Shown here: in pieces, positions 34,782 through 44,279 of the stretch
Layout: every line of letters starts with the position of its first letter
Numbering within the stretch: position 1 is the first letter of the stretch
Assembly: GCA_003282205.1 (NCBI GenBank)
Contig: QBZW01000002.1
Coordinates: 62,001 to 126,000 of the forward strand
Direction of reading: 5' to 3'
Length of the DNA stretch: 64,000 bases
Origin: Pelagibacteraceae bacterium AG-337-G04
GTDB taxonomy: Bacteria > Pseudomonadota > Alphaproteobacteria > Pelagibacterales > Pelagibacteraceae
Program-made: the position numbers and the translations under genes
Notes under the pieces: generated by a model
What the model saw: the letters and a program-made list of their open reading frames with translations, nothing else
Databases searched by the model: none
Told to the model about the DNA's origin: nothing

Positions 34782-36626
34782 ATGAAAAAAATAAAGCTTA
34801 CTTGCGCGCATGCCTTAGTTAAACACTTAATTGCACAGAAAATCTATATAGATGATAAGGTTGAACCTTTATTTCCAGGAGCTTTTGGTATTTTTGGACA
34901 TGGAAATGTAGCATGTATTGGACAAGCTTTAGAGGAAAATAAAGATAAACTTCCAACATTTAGAGGTCATCATGAACAAAATATGGCTTTAACAGGTGTG
35001 GCTTTTTCAAGAGCAAAAAGAAGAAAGCAAATTTTTATTGCAACAAGCTCGGTTGGACCAGGATCTACAAATCTAGTTACAGCATCAGCAGTAGCAATGA
35101 GTAATAGATTGCCAATTTTATTTTTACCTGGAGATACTTACGCAAATAGAATGCCAGATCCAGTTTTGCAACAGGTTGAACACTTTTCAAATCCAGGAAT
35201 GACAGCAAACGATTCATTTAAACCAGTCACAAAATATTTTGATAGAATTACAAGACCAGAGCAAATATTACAGTCACTTCCTCAAGCAATTCAAACCATG
35301 TTAGATCCAGCAGATTGTGGTCCTGCATGTTTATCTTTATGCCAAGATGTACAAGGAGAAACATTTGAATATCCCGAAGAATTCTTTAAAGAAAGAATTC
35401 ACAATATTAGAAGACCTAAGCCAGATGATTTTCAAATTAAACAAGCTATTGAAAGAATTAAGAATTCCAAAAACCCAATTATAATTTCAGGTGGAGGAGT
35501 ATTTTATTCTGATGCAATGGATGAATTAGGAAATTTTGCAGTTAAACATAATATACCAGTAACTCAAACAGTTATGGGATACTCAACAATGAAAAGAGAC
35601 CACTCTCATTTTGTAGGACCAATAGGAGGACTTGGAGGAAAGGCTGCAAATAATTTAGCTAAAGAAACTGATCTAGCAATCTGCATAGGAACTAAGCTTG
35701 CAGATTTTACAACTGGCTCGTGGGCAAATTTTGAAAATCCTGAATTTAAGCTAGTTTCAATCAATATTGCTAGACATGACGCAAATAAACATTTAGCAGA
35801 GGCAGTTATTGGAGATGCAAAAGTATCATTAACAGAATTATCAAATGCACTTGGAGACTGGAGATCATCTGATAGTTGGCATAAAAAATCACAAGATGAG
35901 CTTAAGTCTTGGAATGAATATGTGGATAAAGAGAGTGGGCCAACTAATCAAGAATTACCAAGTTATGCTCACGCTGTTGGAGCAATTTATAGGAATTCAG
36001 ATCCAACTGATATAGCTGTTACAGCAGCCGGAGGTTTGGTTGGAGAAGTTGTTCAAGTTTGGCGGCCAAAAGAGTTAAATACCCATGAGACAGAGTGGGG
36101 ATTTAGTTGCATGAGTTATGAAATTTCTGGTGCTCTTGGAATTAAAATGGCAAACCCAGATAAAGATGTTATTGCATTTGTAGGAGATGGTTCATATTTA
36201 TTAAATAATTCTGACATATATTCTTCAGTATTAACAAATAACAAGTTAATAATTATCGTGTGTGATAATGGTGGGCATGCTGTTATTAACAGACTTCAAC
36301 TTTTCAAAGGTGGAAAAGAATTTAACTGTTTATTTAATTCATCAAATGTTCAAAATTTAAAAGAAGTTAATTTTGCTCAACATGCTGCAAGTATGGGTGC
36401 AAAATCAGAACATGTTTCTAGTATTTCAGAATTAGAAGAGGCATTTAAAAGAGCTAAGCAGTCAGATATCACTTATGTCATTTCAATTAAAACACATAGT
36501 TATGAATGGCTTGAGGGATCTGCTTATTGGGAAAGTCCTACGCTTGAAATACCAACATCAAAAGAAAATGAAGAAGCATTAAAACTCCACAAAGAAGGAA
36601 AATCAAAACAGAGACAAGGTGTTTAA
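34782..36626 (+). CDS. iolD: IolD-like thiamine-diphosphate-dependent trihydroxycyclohexanedione hydrolase
   Basis: A 614-residue ThDP enzyme of the acetolactate-synthase superfamily. The catalytic glutamate is Glu65 in FRGHHEQNMAL, the IolD-specific RMPDPVLQQVEHFSNPG follows at about 125, and the ThDP/Mg motif is FVGDGSYLLNN. IolD opens the inositol ring of the trione formed by IolE. A GAGGAG lies 15 bases before the ATG, rather far for a ribosome binding site. Genes for IolB, IolC and IolJ, which finish the classic pathway, are not in the window. Confidence 0.9.
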   Translation: MKKIKLTCAHALVKHLIAQKIYIDDKVEPLFPGAFGIFGHGNVACIGQALEENKDKLPTFRGHHEQNMALTGVAFSRAKRRKQIFIATSSVGPGSTNLVTASAVAMSNRLPILFLPGDTYANRMPDPVLQQVEHFSNPGMTANDSFKPVTKYFDRITRPEQILQSLPQAIQTMLDPADCGPACLSLCQDVQGETFEYPEEFFKERIHNIRRPKPDDFQIKQAIERIKNSKNPIIISGGGVFYSDAMDELGNFAVKHNIPVTQTVMGYSTMKRDHSHFVGPIGGLGGKAANNLAKETDLAICIGTKLADFTTGSWANFENPEFKLVSINIARHDANKHLAEAVIGDAKVSLTELSNALGDWRSSDSWHKKSQDELKSWNEYVDKESGPTNQELPSYAHAVGAIYRNSDPTDIAVTAAGGLVGEVVQVWRPKELNTHETEWGFSCMSYEISGALGIKMANPDKDVIAFVGDGSYLLNNSDIYSSVLTNNKLIIIVCDNGGHAVINRLQLFKGGKEFNCLFNSSNVQNLKEVNFAQHAASMGAKSEHVSSISELEEAFKRAKQSDITYVISIKTHSYEWLEGSAYWESPTLEIPTSKENEEALKLHKEGKSKQRQGV

Positions 36627-36635
36627 AAACTTTTT

Positions 36636-37793
36636 ATGAATAAGGTTTTTAAAATTGGTTTAATAGGTTGTGGACATATCGCAGAAACATATTTTAGAGC
36701 TGAAAAATATTTTAATAATATTAAAATAATTAAATGCGCCGATATAAATTTGAAAGCTGCAAAACGCTGTGCATTTAACTATGGGATAAAATTTTTAACT
36801 GTAAATGAACTACTAAAAGATAAAGAGGTTGAAATTATTCTAAACCTTACAATTCCAAAAGCACATTATTCAATATCTAAAAAAGCTTTAACAAATGGAA
36901 AACATGTATACTCTGAAAAGCCATTAGCAATAAATTTAAAAGATGGAAAAGATTTAATAAAATTTTCAAAAAAAAAAAAATTATATTTAGGTAATGCTCC
37001 TGATACATTTTTGGGTGGTGGAATTCAAAAATCAAAAGAACTAGTTGAAAAAAACATAATTGGAAAAATAAAATTAGGCAATGCAGTTTTTGCTTTTCCT
37101 GGAATTGAATCTTATCATCCTAACCCTGAACCTTGGTTCGCAAAAAATGAGGGTGGTCCTGTTATTGATATGGGACCATATTATATTACTGTTTTAGTAA
37201 ATCTGTTAGGACCTGCAAAAAAAGTAACTAGCACCATCATTCAAGGTCAAAAATATAGGACTATTGGAATAGGACCAAAAAAAGGAAAAAAATTTAAGGT
37301 AGAATGTCCAACTACTTATTTATCTACAATCACTTTTAAAAATAACTCTGTTATAAGATTAACATTATCATTTGATGTAATAGCGCATCAAAGAAATCAC
37401 ATTGAATTATATGGAGAAAAGGGCTCAATGATTGTTCCAGATCCAAATATGTTTGGTGGATCAGTATTAACTTGTAATAAATTAGGGGAAAATTGGAAAG
37501 AGTTTAAGACTACAAAAATGCCTTTAGGGCGTATTAATATAAGAACTCAAAGTTCTAGGGCAAATGAAACACCAACTAATGCAAACTATCGAGGAGCTGG
37601 ATTATCTGAAATGGCATATTCAATTGAGAATAAAAGAAAACATTTATGTAATGGTGAGATATCTTTACATGTATTAGAAATTATAACTTCTATTATGAAA
37701 TCAGCTAAATCTGGAGCATCTGTGTCAATTAATACTAACTGTGCAAAACCAAAAAAGTTTTTAGAAATAGATGCAAAGAAATTACTTAAATAA
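36636..37793 (+). CDS. Gfo/Idh/MocA-family oxidoreductase
   Basis: A 385-residue dehydrogenase with GLIGCGHIAETYFRA (Rossmann motif), YSEKPLAINLKDG with the family lysine, and the active-site segment PVIDMGPYYITVLVNLLGPA with Asp and Tyr in the place of the usual His pair. It starts 9 bases after the iolD-like gene and is followed by an overlapping 2-hydroxyacid dehydrogenase, so the three form one operon. It is the third member of this family in the block and may act on another inositol isomer or derivative. Substrate unknown. Confidence 0.82.
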   Translation: MNKVFKIGLIGCGHIAETYFRAEKYFNNIKIIKCADINLKAAKRCAFNYGIKFLTVNELLKDKEVEIILNLTIPKAHYSISKKALTNGKHVYSEKPLAINLKDGKDLIKFSKKKKLYLGNAPDTFLGGGIQKSKELVEKNIIGKIKLGNAVFAFPGIESYHPNPEPWFAKNEGGPVIDMGPYYITVLVNLLGPAKKVTSTIIQGQKYRTIGIGPKKGKKFKVECPTTYLSTITFKNNSVIRLTLSFDVIAHQRNHIELYGEKGSMIVPDPNMFGGSVLTCNKLGENWKEFKTTKMPLGRINIRTQSSRANETPTNANYRGAGLSEMAYSIENKRKHLCNGEISLHVLEIITSIMKSAKSGASVSINTNCAKPKKFLEIDAKKLLK

Positions 37794-38823
37794 ATTGGCC
37801 GTGAAGAAACATATAGTTATTTCCGATCCATTTCCAAGAAGATTAGATTTAATTTTTTCAAAAAAAAAACTTAAGGAATTAAAATCGAAATATAAAATAA
37901 TATCAGCTCCTAAGTTAAATAAAAAAGATTTTTATGAAAAAAATATTCATAAAGCTACTTTTATAATGGGTCAGCCAGATCTGGATAAAAATCTTTTGTC
38001 AAAAGCTTCTAAGTTGAAATGTATTATAAATGTCGAAAGTAATTTTATGGATAATATTGACTATAATTATTGCTTTAAAAAAAAAATTGATGTCATCGCT
38101 ACATCACCTGTTTTTTCAAAGCCAGTTGCTGAAATAGCCTTAGGTATGACTTTGTCTATATTAAGAAATATACATAATGCTCATTTTGATTTTGTAAAAG
38201 GTAAAGAAAAATATGGTTTAAAGAGTAATTTGAATGCTTCGCTTTTGACAAATAAAAAAATTGGTTTACTTGGTTTTGGAGATTTAGCTAAGGCACTTTA
38301 CCCATTGCTTCTACCATTTACAAAAAATATAAATGTTTATGACCCCTGGGTCCCAAATAAAATAATTAAAAAAGCTGGTTTTAAGTCTATTAATTTAAAT
38401 AAAATGTTTAGTGATTGTGACATTATTTATGTTCTAGCAACTATTACAACTAAAAACAAAAATTTAATAAACAAAAAATTATTTAATAAAATGAAGTCTA
38501 AATCTGTTTTTGTTTTAATGAGTAGGGCAGCAATAGTTAATTTTGAGGACCTTAAAAAAAGAATTAAAAAAGGGGATATCTATGTTGCAACTGATGTATT
38601 TCCTGAAGAACCGGTAAAAAAAAATGATCCAATTAGAAAACTTAAAAATGTACTGTTTTCAGCTCATAGAGCTGGAGCTTTAGAACAAGCTTTTTTTGAT
38701 ATGGGCGAAATTGTCCTAAAAGATATGAACTTAATTTTAAAAAAAATGCCTCCAAAATTCTGTAAAAGGGCTCAAAGAAAAACGGTAAATCTGTTAGCCT
38801 CAAAACCTGTTGCAATTAACTGA
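37771..38823 (+). CDS. D-isomer 2-hydroxyacid dehydrogenase
   Basis: A 2-hydroxyacid dehydrogenase-family protein, 350 residues from ATG 37771 or 340 from GTG 37801. It shows a Rossmann region GLLGFGDLAKALYP (Asp replacing the second-loop Gly-x-Ile pattern), catalytic Arg in MSRAAIVNFEDL, Glu in FPEEPVKKNDP and His in FSAHRAGAL. The ATG start overlaps the preceding gene by 23 bases; the GTG would leave a 7-base gap and remove residues that have no family counterpart. I cannot decide between them. It ends 22 bases before the ABC ATPase start. Confidence 0.78.
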   Translation: MQRNYLNKLAVKKHIVISDPFPRRLDLIFSKKKLKELKSKYKIISAPKLNKKDFYEKNIHKATFIMGQPDLDKNLLSKASKLKCIINVESNFMDNIDYNYCFKKKIDVIATSPVFSKPVAEIALGMTLSILRNIHNAHFDFVKGKEKYGLKSNLNASLLTNKKIGLLGFGDLAKALYPLLLPFTKNINVYDPWVPNKIIKKAGFKSINLNKMFSDCDIIYVLATITTKNKNLINKKLFNKMKSKSVFVLMSRAAIVNFEDLKKRIKKGDIYVATDVFPEEPVKKNDPIRKLKNVLFSAHRAGALEQAFFDMGEIVLKDMNLILKKMPPKFCKRAQRKTVNLLASKPVAIN

Positions 38824-38845
38824 TTTTTTTATATTTTCTTCACTT

Positions 38846-39595
38846 ATGTCGTCAATTAATCAACTACTTTTAGAAGCAAAAAGCGTAACAAAATACTTTG
38901 GAACCATAACAGCTCTTGAGAATGTCAATTTAAAGATACATGCAGGAGAATGTCTTGGTGTTGTGGGTGATAATGGGGCTGGAAAATCAACTTTAATGAA
39001 GGTTTTATCAGGGCTATACAAACCAAGTGCAGGCTCATTATTCTTTGATGGTAAAGAGAAGATTTTAGAAAGCCCAAAAGACTCTCAAAATTTAGGTCTA
39101 GAAATGGTTTATCAAGACTTGGCATTAGCTGGAAATCTTCCAATAGGTGAAAATATTTTTTTAGGGCGTGAACCAACTAAAAATCTTGGACTACTTAAAT
39201 TTCTAGATTATAAAAAAATTAAAGAACTTACTGATGCGCATCTTGGTAAATTAAAAATTAACGTTAAAAGTGCTGATCAAAAAGTAGAAGAACTTTCAGG
39301 TGGTCAAAGGCAAGCAGTTGCAATTGCAAGATCAACTGCATTTAATGCTAAAGTTGTAATAATGGATGAACCAACTGCTGCACTTGCAATTAAAGAAGTT
39401 GGTAAAGTTCTAGACCTTATAAATAGTTTAAAACAAACAGGTGTTGGAGTAATAGTTATCAGTCATAGAATGGATGATATTTTTGCCGTATGTGATCGTG
39501 TGATGGCCTTATTCCAAGGAACAAATTTTGCAGAGTCTGAATTATCTAAAACTTCAAGAGATGAAGTAATAGGTTGGATTATGGGTAAAAAATAA
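38846..39595 (+). CDS. Sugar ABC transporter ATPase (single-domain, FrcA/RbsA-like)
   Basis: A 249-residue ATPase of the CUT2 sugar importer family. It has Walker A GDNGAGKST, Q-loop region MVYQDLALAGNL, signature LSGGQRQAVAIAR, Walker B VVIMDEPTAAL and switch His in VISHRMDD. Unlike RbsA it has one ATPase domain, as in the FrcA fructose system, so it would act as a homodimer. ATG 38846 is chosen; a longer frame from 38810 would overlap the previous gene with hydrophobic residues foreign to ATPases. The permease follows 2 bases later. Confidence 0.92.
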   Translation: MSSINQLLLEAKSVTKYFGTITALENVNLKIHAGECLGVVGDNGAGKSTLMKVLSGLYKPSAGSLFFDGKEKILESPKDSQNLGLEMVYQDLALAGNLPIGENIFLGREPTKNLGLLKFLDYKKIKELTDAHLGKLKINVKSADQKVEELSGGQRQAVAIARSTAFNAKVVIMDEPTAALAIKEVGKVLDLINSLKQTGVGVIVISHRMDDIFAVCDRVMALFQGTNFAESELSKTSRDEVIGWIMGKK

Positions 39596-39597
39596 TT

Positions 39598-40611
39598 ATG
39601 GAAAATAAAGATCAAGAAAAAAATTCACTGTATTTAAAAATAATGCCATACCTTGAAAAGTATGGAATATTATTGCTACTGGTAATAATGATTGTAGTAA
39701 TGCACTTCCTTCAGCCAGATGTTTTCTTATCCTGGAGAAATGTTACCAATGTATTCAAGCAAATTTCCTGGCAATCGATGTTAGCATTAGGTGTGTTTAT
39801 GGTGATAGTTACAGCAGGTATTGATCTATCGGTTGGATCAATAATGATGTTGTCGTTAATGATCCTTGCAATAGTTGCTAAAGCAGGGGCACCTTGGTAC
39901 ATAGTAGTAATAACGCCTTTGATAGCAGGATTTCTATGTGGTCTATTTAATGGATTAGGAATAACCCTACTGAGGATGCCTCATCCTTTCATAATGACTT
40001 TAGGCACATTGTATATCTTTAGAGGCACAGGGAATTTAATTTCAGGTGGAACGCCAATAAGTGGTTTTACAGACGAAGTTAGATATCTTGGACATGGACG
40101 AATTGATTTAACTTGGCTTGGCCTTGAAAAGTCTCAATACCTTCCAGTGAGCTTAGTCTTAATAGCAATTGTATACATAATTTTCTGGATATTTATGAAT
40201 AAAACACGGACTGGAAAATGGATATATGCAATTGGAGGTAACCCTAATGCTGCAAGAGCCTCCGGAATAAACGTAAATAAAATTCTAGTAATAGTTTACT
40301 CACTCTGTGGATTTTTATCTGGAATTGGAGCGCTTATTTTAGCTGGACGAACAGACTCGGGGTATCCTAATGCTGGATTACAATCTGAGTTAGATGCAAT
40401 AGCAGCATGCATCATTGGTGGAGCGAGCTTTTTTGGAGGAAGGGGTACGGTGCTTGGAGTATTTGCAGGCGTTATGATCATGGGTATTTTAAGAAATGGT
40501 CTTAATCTGATGGATGTAAGTTCATTTTGGCAACAGGTTCTAATAGGATCTATTATAGTATTAGCTGTATATATCGACGTTCTTAGAAGAGATCTTGGTA
40601 CAAGAAAATAG
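39598..40611 (+). CDS. Sugar ABC transporter permease (RbsC/FrcC family)
   Basis: A 337-residue permease with about eight to ten membrane segments (BPD_transp_2 type). Family features are VTAGIDLSVGSIM near 75-87, GLFNGLGITLLRMPHPFIMTL, IYAIGGNPNAARASGINV and a C-terminal GGASFFGGRGTVLGVF. It forms the membrane channel with the ATPase 2 bases upstream and the binding protein 109 bases downstream. The inositol genes nearby and the ribokinase/mutarotase genes downstream pull the substrate prediction both ways (inositol versus a pentose or deoxyhexose). Confidence 0.92.
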   Translation: MENKDQEKNSLYLKIMPYLEKYGILLLLVIMIVVMHFLQPDVFLSWRNVTNVFKQISWQSMLALGVFMVIVTAGIDLSVGSIMMLSLMILAIVAKAGAPWYIVVITPLIAGFLCGLFNGLGITLLRMPHPFIMTLGTLYIFRGTGNLISGGTPISGFTDEVRYLGHGRIDLTWLGLEKSQYLPVSLVLIAIVYIIFWIFMNKTRTGKWIYAIGGNPNAARASGINVNKILVIVYSLCGFLSGIGALILAGRTDSGYPNAGLQSELDAIAACIIGGASFFGGRGTVLGVFAGVMIMGILRNGLNLMDVSSFWQQVLIGSIIVLAVYIDVLRRDLGTRK

Positions 40612-40719
40612 CACACTTCATAGTTGTAACTGTATATTTGATTGTCTTTTATAAACAGTTGAATTTTTTTTAAAAATTTTATTAAATTAATTTTTAATAA
40701 TTATTAAAGGGGTAAAAAT

Positions 40720-41652
40720 ATGAGAGAACTAAACAGAAAAATTGTTGTTTTTATTTCAGCATTTTTTTTATTGATTAGCATGGGGTCAGTATCTTTTGCT
40801 GACGGTCATGGTAAAAAAATCTTATTCAGTATTAAAGGACCTGGTTCTGGAAACCCATTCTGGGCTTCTGTAACAAAAGGTGCTGAAGAAGAAGCAAAAA
40901 AATTGGGAGTAAAATTAATTTTAATTGCTCCTCCACAAGAAGGTGATGTACAAGCTCAGATTAACCAAGTTGAGGACCAACTTGCAAAAGGTGTTGATGC
41001 ACTAGCGCTAGCACCTGGAGATCCAAACGCTTTTGCACCAATTGTAGACGATGCGATTAAAAGTGGTGTTCCAGTTGTATTTGTTGATACAAAAGGAATC
41101 AATGAAGGTGTAACTTTCATTGGGACAAATAATATGAACGGTGCAGAATTAGCTGCAAAATTTATTTGTGACAAAACACCAAAAGGATCTGATGTTGCAA
41201 TTCTTACTGGAATTGAGTCTCAATCAACCGCATTACTAAGAAGAGATGGTGCAATTAAAGGATTTAAAAACTGCGGTTTAAACCTTGTTGCTACTCAAAC
41301 AGCCGAGTGGGATACTGCAAAAGGGAGATCAGTTACTGAGTCAATCATTTTGAAAAATCCTAACATCAAAGCAATTTTTGCTTCTAATGACAATATGGGA
41401 TTAGGTGCAATGCAAGCGCTAAAAGATGCTGATATGAATGATGTAATCGTTGTTGGTTTTGATGCTACTCCAGATGCTGCTACAAGCATCCTAAAAGGGG
41501 AGATGACTGCAACAATAGCTCAGTTCTCATACAACATGGGTGCATATGGAGTTAAATATGCTCTTGAGCTGGCTAACGGTGGAAGCATTGATCCTAATAT
41601 TGATACTGGTACACAATTAGTAACAACTGAAAACGCTAACGATTTTAAATAA
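40720..41652 (+). CDS. Periplasmic sugar-binding protein (RbsB family)
   Basis: A 310-residue solute-binding protein with a signal peptide (about residues 1-27, cleavage before DGHGKK). The mature part is of the ribose/galactose-binding type: FSIKGPGSGNPFWASVTKGA, PGDPNAFAPIVDDAI, VPVVFVDTKG and FASNDNMGLGAMQAL. AAAGGGG at about 40706-40712 is a strong ribosome binding site. The gene lies after its ATPase and permease, with a 108-base leader, and is closed by an intrinsic terminator at 41673-41706, so it probably also has its own promoter. Confidence 0.93.
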   Translation: MRELNRKIVVFISAFFLLISMGSVSFADGHGKKILFSIKGPGSGNPFWASVTKGAEEEAKKLGVKLILIAPPQEGDVQAQINQVEDQLAKGVDALALAPGDPNAFAPIVDDAIKSGVPVVFVDTKGINEGVTFIGTNNMNGAELAAKFICDKTPKGSDVAILTGIESQSTALLRRDGAIKGFKNCGLNLVATQTAEWDTAKGRSVTESIILKNPNIKAIFASNDNMGLGAMQALKDADMNDVIVVGFDATPDAATSILKGEMTATIAQFSYNMGAYGVKYALELANGGSIDPNIDTGTQLVTTENANDFK

Positions 41653-41672
41653 TCTTTAGAGAAATCAAAATT

Positions 41673-41706
41673 AAAAGGGTGGAATTTTATTTCACCCTTT
41701 TTTTTT
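41673..41706 (+). terminator. Intrinsic terminator after the RbsB-type gene
   Basis: A 9-bp stem AAAAGGGTG / CACCCTTTT at 41673-41681 and 41693-41701, loop of 11 bases, is followed by a run of T to 41706. It lies 20 bases after the binding-protein stop and 19 bases before the mutarotase start. Confidence 0.9.
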
Positions 41707-41724
41707 ATATAATATAGTGGATAA

Positions 41725-42189
41725 ATGCTTATTAAAATTAATCCAATTTTAAGCCCTGAACTCTTATATCAGTTAAGAGCAATGGGTCATGGCGATAAAC
41801 TGGTTTTAACAGATGCTAATTTTCCAGCATATTCTCATTCTTTAAATAATAAAGTAATCAGATTAGATGGAGTAGATATTTACAAAGCTTCAAAGGCTAT
41901 TCTTTCTGTTTTTCCATTAGATAGTTTCATAGATTCAGCTGCAAATAGAATGCAGGTTGATAACAAACCTGATGAATTAACTGATTGTCACAAAGATTTT
42001 ATTAAAGCTGTAAAAGAAACCTCTGGAGAAAATTGGAAGGTTGGCTCAATTGAAAGACAAGAATTTTATAAAGAGGCAAAAAAATCTCAATTAATTGTAT
42101 CTACCTCTGAAATGAGACCATATGGGTGTTTTATATTAACGAAGGGAGTAATTAAACCAGATGGTAGTGTTTGGGTTCTTGATAAATAA
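41725..42189 (+). CDS. RbsD/FucU-family sugar mutarotase
   Basis: A 154-residue protein of the RbsD/FucU family, which interconverts pyranose and furanose or alpha/beta anomers of imported sugars. It has LLYQLRAMGHGDKLVLTDANFPA with the catalytic His and Asp, and the C-terminal RPYGCFILTKGV, closer to FucU (L-fucose mutarotase) than to RbsD. It is downstream of the RbsB-type binding protein across a terminator and overlaps the kinase gene by one base, which fits uptake, mutarotation and phosphorylation of one sugar. Confidence 0.88.
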   Translation: MLIKINPILSPELLYQLRAMGHGDKLVLTDANFPAYSHSLNNKVIRLDGVDIYKASKAILSVFPLDSFIDSAANRMQVDNKPDELTDCHKDFIKAVKETSGENWKVGSIERQEFYKEAKKSQLIVSTSEMRPYGCFILTKGVIKPDGSVWVLDK

Positions 42190-43103
42190 TGAACTCAATA
42201 TGTGTCTTTGGAGTATTTGTAGCTGATCTTTGTTTTTTTGCTGACAAAATTCCTATCAAAGGTGAAACAGTTTTAGGTAAGAGTCATATAGTTGGTCCGG
42301 GCGGAAAAGGGTCAAACCAAGCTATTGCTGCTGCAAGACTTGGTGGAAATGTAAATTTTATAACCAAGATAGGAGATGATCAAAATGCCAAGATGGCTCT
42401 TAAGTTGTATAAGGAGGATGGAATTAATACAGCTTCAATAATTCAAGATCCAAATCAGTCAACTGGTGTTGCAGGTATAATGATAAATGAGAAAACCGGA
42501 GATAACGCAATCAATATTGTGCCTGGCGCCGCTGGTTCTTTATCAAATAAAGATATTGATAATAATATTGAGTTTTTAAAAAACTCAAAAATTTTTTTAA
42601 CTCAGTTAGAAACACCTTATGAAGTAACAAGTTATGCACTTAATAAAGCGAAAGAGTCAGGATCTGTTACAATTTTTAATCCAGCACCTGCATCAAACAT
42701 TAATGAGAGTGATTTTAAATGTATGGATTATTTTACACCTAATGAAACAGAGGCAAGCTTTTATTTAGGAAAAAAAGTTGAAAGTAAAATAGAAATTGAA
42801 GAAGCGGCAAAAACTTTTTTGGCAAAAGGAGTACAAAATATAGTTATAACATTAGGCCCAAAGGGTCTTTACTTTGCAAATTCCTCTGAAAGCTATTTTG
42901 TTGATGCCTATAATTTAAAAGATGATGTTTTAGATACAACTGGAGCAGGGGATGCATTTAATGGAGCTTTTGCTTATGCTTTATCTAAAAATCAAAGCAA
43001 CAAAGATGCTATAGAATTTGCAAATAAGGTTGCCGGTATTTCAACAATAAGAGCTGGAGCAGCCAATGCAATGCCCAAACTTAAAGAAGTAGAAGACTAT
43101 TAG
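42189..43103 (+). CDS. PfkB-family carbohydrate kinase (ribokinase-like)
   Basis: A 304-residue sugar kinase. The N-terminal GPGGKGSNQAIAAARLGG is the ribokinase substrate-binding motif, FNPAPASN and NETEA match the phosphate region, and the C-terminal DTTGAGDAFNGAFAYAL holds the catalytic Asp and anion hole of PfkB signature 2. It is overlapped one base by the mutarotase gene and ends exactly against the convergent enolase-superfamily gene with no spacer. Substrate is probably a pentose or similar furanose. Confidence 0.92.
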   Translation: MNSICVFGVFVADLCFFADKIPIKGETVLGKSHIVGPGGKGSNQAIAAARLGGNVNFITKIGDDQNAKMALKLYKEDGINTASIIQDPNQSTGVAGIMINEKTGDNAINIVPGAAGSLSNKDIDNNIEFLKNSKIFLTQLETPYEVTSYALNKAKESGSVTIFNPAPASNINESDFKCMDYFTPNETEASFYLGKKVESKIEIEEAAKTFLAKGVQNIVITLGPKGLYFANSSESYFVDAYNLKDDVLDTTGAGDAFNGAFAYALSKNQSNKDAIEFANKVAGISTIRAGAANAMPKLKEVEDY

Positions 43104-44279
43104 TTATTCTATAATTTTAAAATCAGACATATATTTATCAGTGATTGTTAAACCAAGACCTGGTTTATTATCATCTAGATCAATATGTCCATTTTCAGGA
43201 GCAGGATCTCCTTCAAAAATATAGTAAAATAATTCATTACCTATTTCTACATCATGGACTGGAAAAAACTCTGAAATTGGACAATTAAAATTTGACATTG
43301 TTAAATGATAATTATGCATTTGACCAGCATGAGGAATAACTGGTACTTGATAAGCTTCTGCCAATGCATTTATTTTATTTGCAATTGTAAATCCACCAAC
43401 TCTATTATTGTCATATTGAATATAACTGACTGCTTTAATATCCAACAAATGTTTAAACCCAAATAGGTTGAATTCATGTTCTCCACCAGAAATTGGAATT
43501 GCATTCATATTATTTAATTCAGCATATCCATGAATATCGTCTGCTATAACTGGTTCCTCCAACCATCTAGGGTTAAATTTTACTAATTTTGGTATCATCC
43601 TTTTTGCATAATCCAGGTTCCAACCCATATAACATTCCATCATTAAGTCAGTATCATATCCAATAACTTCTCTAACTGCTTCAGCTAACTCAATATTTTT
43701 TTTCATGCCTTCAGGTCCATCTTTTGGCCCCCACCCAAATCTCATTTTAAACATTTTAAAACCTTGCTTAACATAGCTTTCAGCTTCTTTTTGCAAGTCC
43801 TTGATTGGTTGGCTGTAAAGTTTAGATGCGTAAACAGGAATTTTTTCTTTTGTTCTACCACCTAATAATTTAAATACAGGTTTATTTGTAATCTTTCCCA
43901 TTATATCCCAGAGTGCAATATCAATTGCAGAAATAGCTACCATACCCAAACCTCTTCTTCCCCACGCATGCGTTCTTCTGTACATTTTTTCCCAGATATA
44001 AGAATAATCAAAAGGATCTTCACCTAGTACTAACGGCGTTAAATAAGTATCGATTGTTTTTTTAACCAACTGAGGTGCGAGTGCCGCGTTTCCAATTCCA
44101 ATGATTCCATCATCAGTTTCAACTTCACATATTAACCATTCATGAAATCTAAAAGAGCCCATAGCATCTGATTTTTCAAACAAAAGGTCTGAAGCATTTG
44201 TGCAAAAATTATTTTGTGGAGGAACTGTTTTACCATTCCACTGATATACTTTGGTACGAATACTTTTTATTTTGGACAT
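43104..44279 (-). CDS. Enolase-superfamily sugar-acid dehydratase (L-rhamnonate dehydratase-like)
   Basis: A 391-residue member of the mandelate racemase/muconate lactonizing subgroup. Metal ligands are Glu215 (MMECYMGW), Glu241 (WLEEPV) and Glu267 (SGGEHEF); the base is His317 (IPHAGQMH). [14 protein letters not shown] at 175-188 resembles RhamD, as does the ending [17 protein letters not shown]. Such enzymes dehydrate aldonic acids to 2-keto-3-deoxy acids; L-rhamnonate or an analogue is the best guess. One base separates it from the PdxA-like gene upstream, so they are an operon divergent from the tct genes. Confidence 0.85.
   Translation of the reverse strand: MSKIKSIRTKVYQWNGKTVPPQNNFCTNASDLLFEKSDAMGSFRFHEWLICEVETDDGIIGIGNAALAPQLVKKTIDTYLTPLVLGEDPFDYSYIWEKMYRRTHAWGRRGLGMVAISAIDIALWDIMGKITNKPVFKLLGGRTKEKIPVYASKLYSQPIKDLQKEAESYVKQGFKMFKMRFGWGPKDGPEGMKKNIELAEAVREVIGYDTDLMMECYMGWNLDYAKRMIPKLVKFNPRWLEEPVIADDIHGYAELNNMNAIPISGGEHEFNLFGFKHLLDIKAVSYIQYDNNRVGGFTIANKINALAEAYQVPVIPHAGQMHNYHLTMSNFNCPISEFFPVHDVEIGNELFYYIFEGDPAPENGHIDLDDNKPGLGLTITDKYMSDFKIIE

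Noticed and set aside
40612-40719. AACTGT...ACAGTT inverted repeat in the leader of the RbsB-type gene, considered as an operator or riboswitch
   Set aside because: The arms are only six bases with a long A+T-rich loop and no supporting structure, within chance expectation for this composition.
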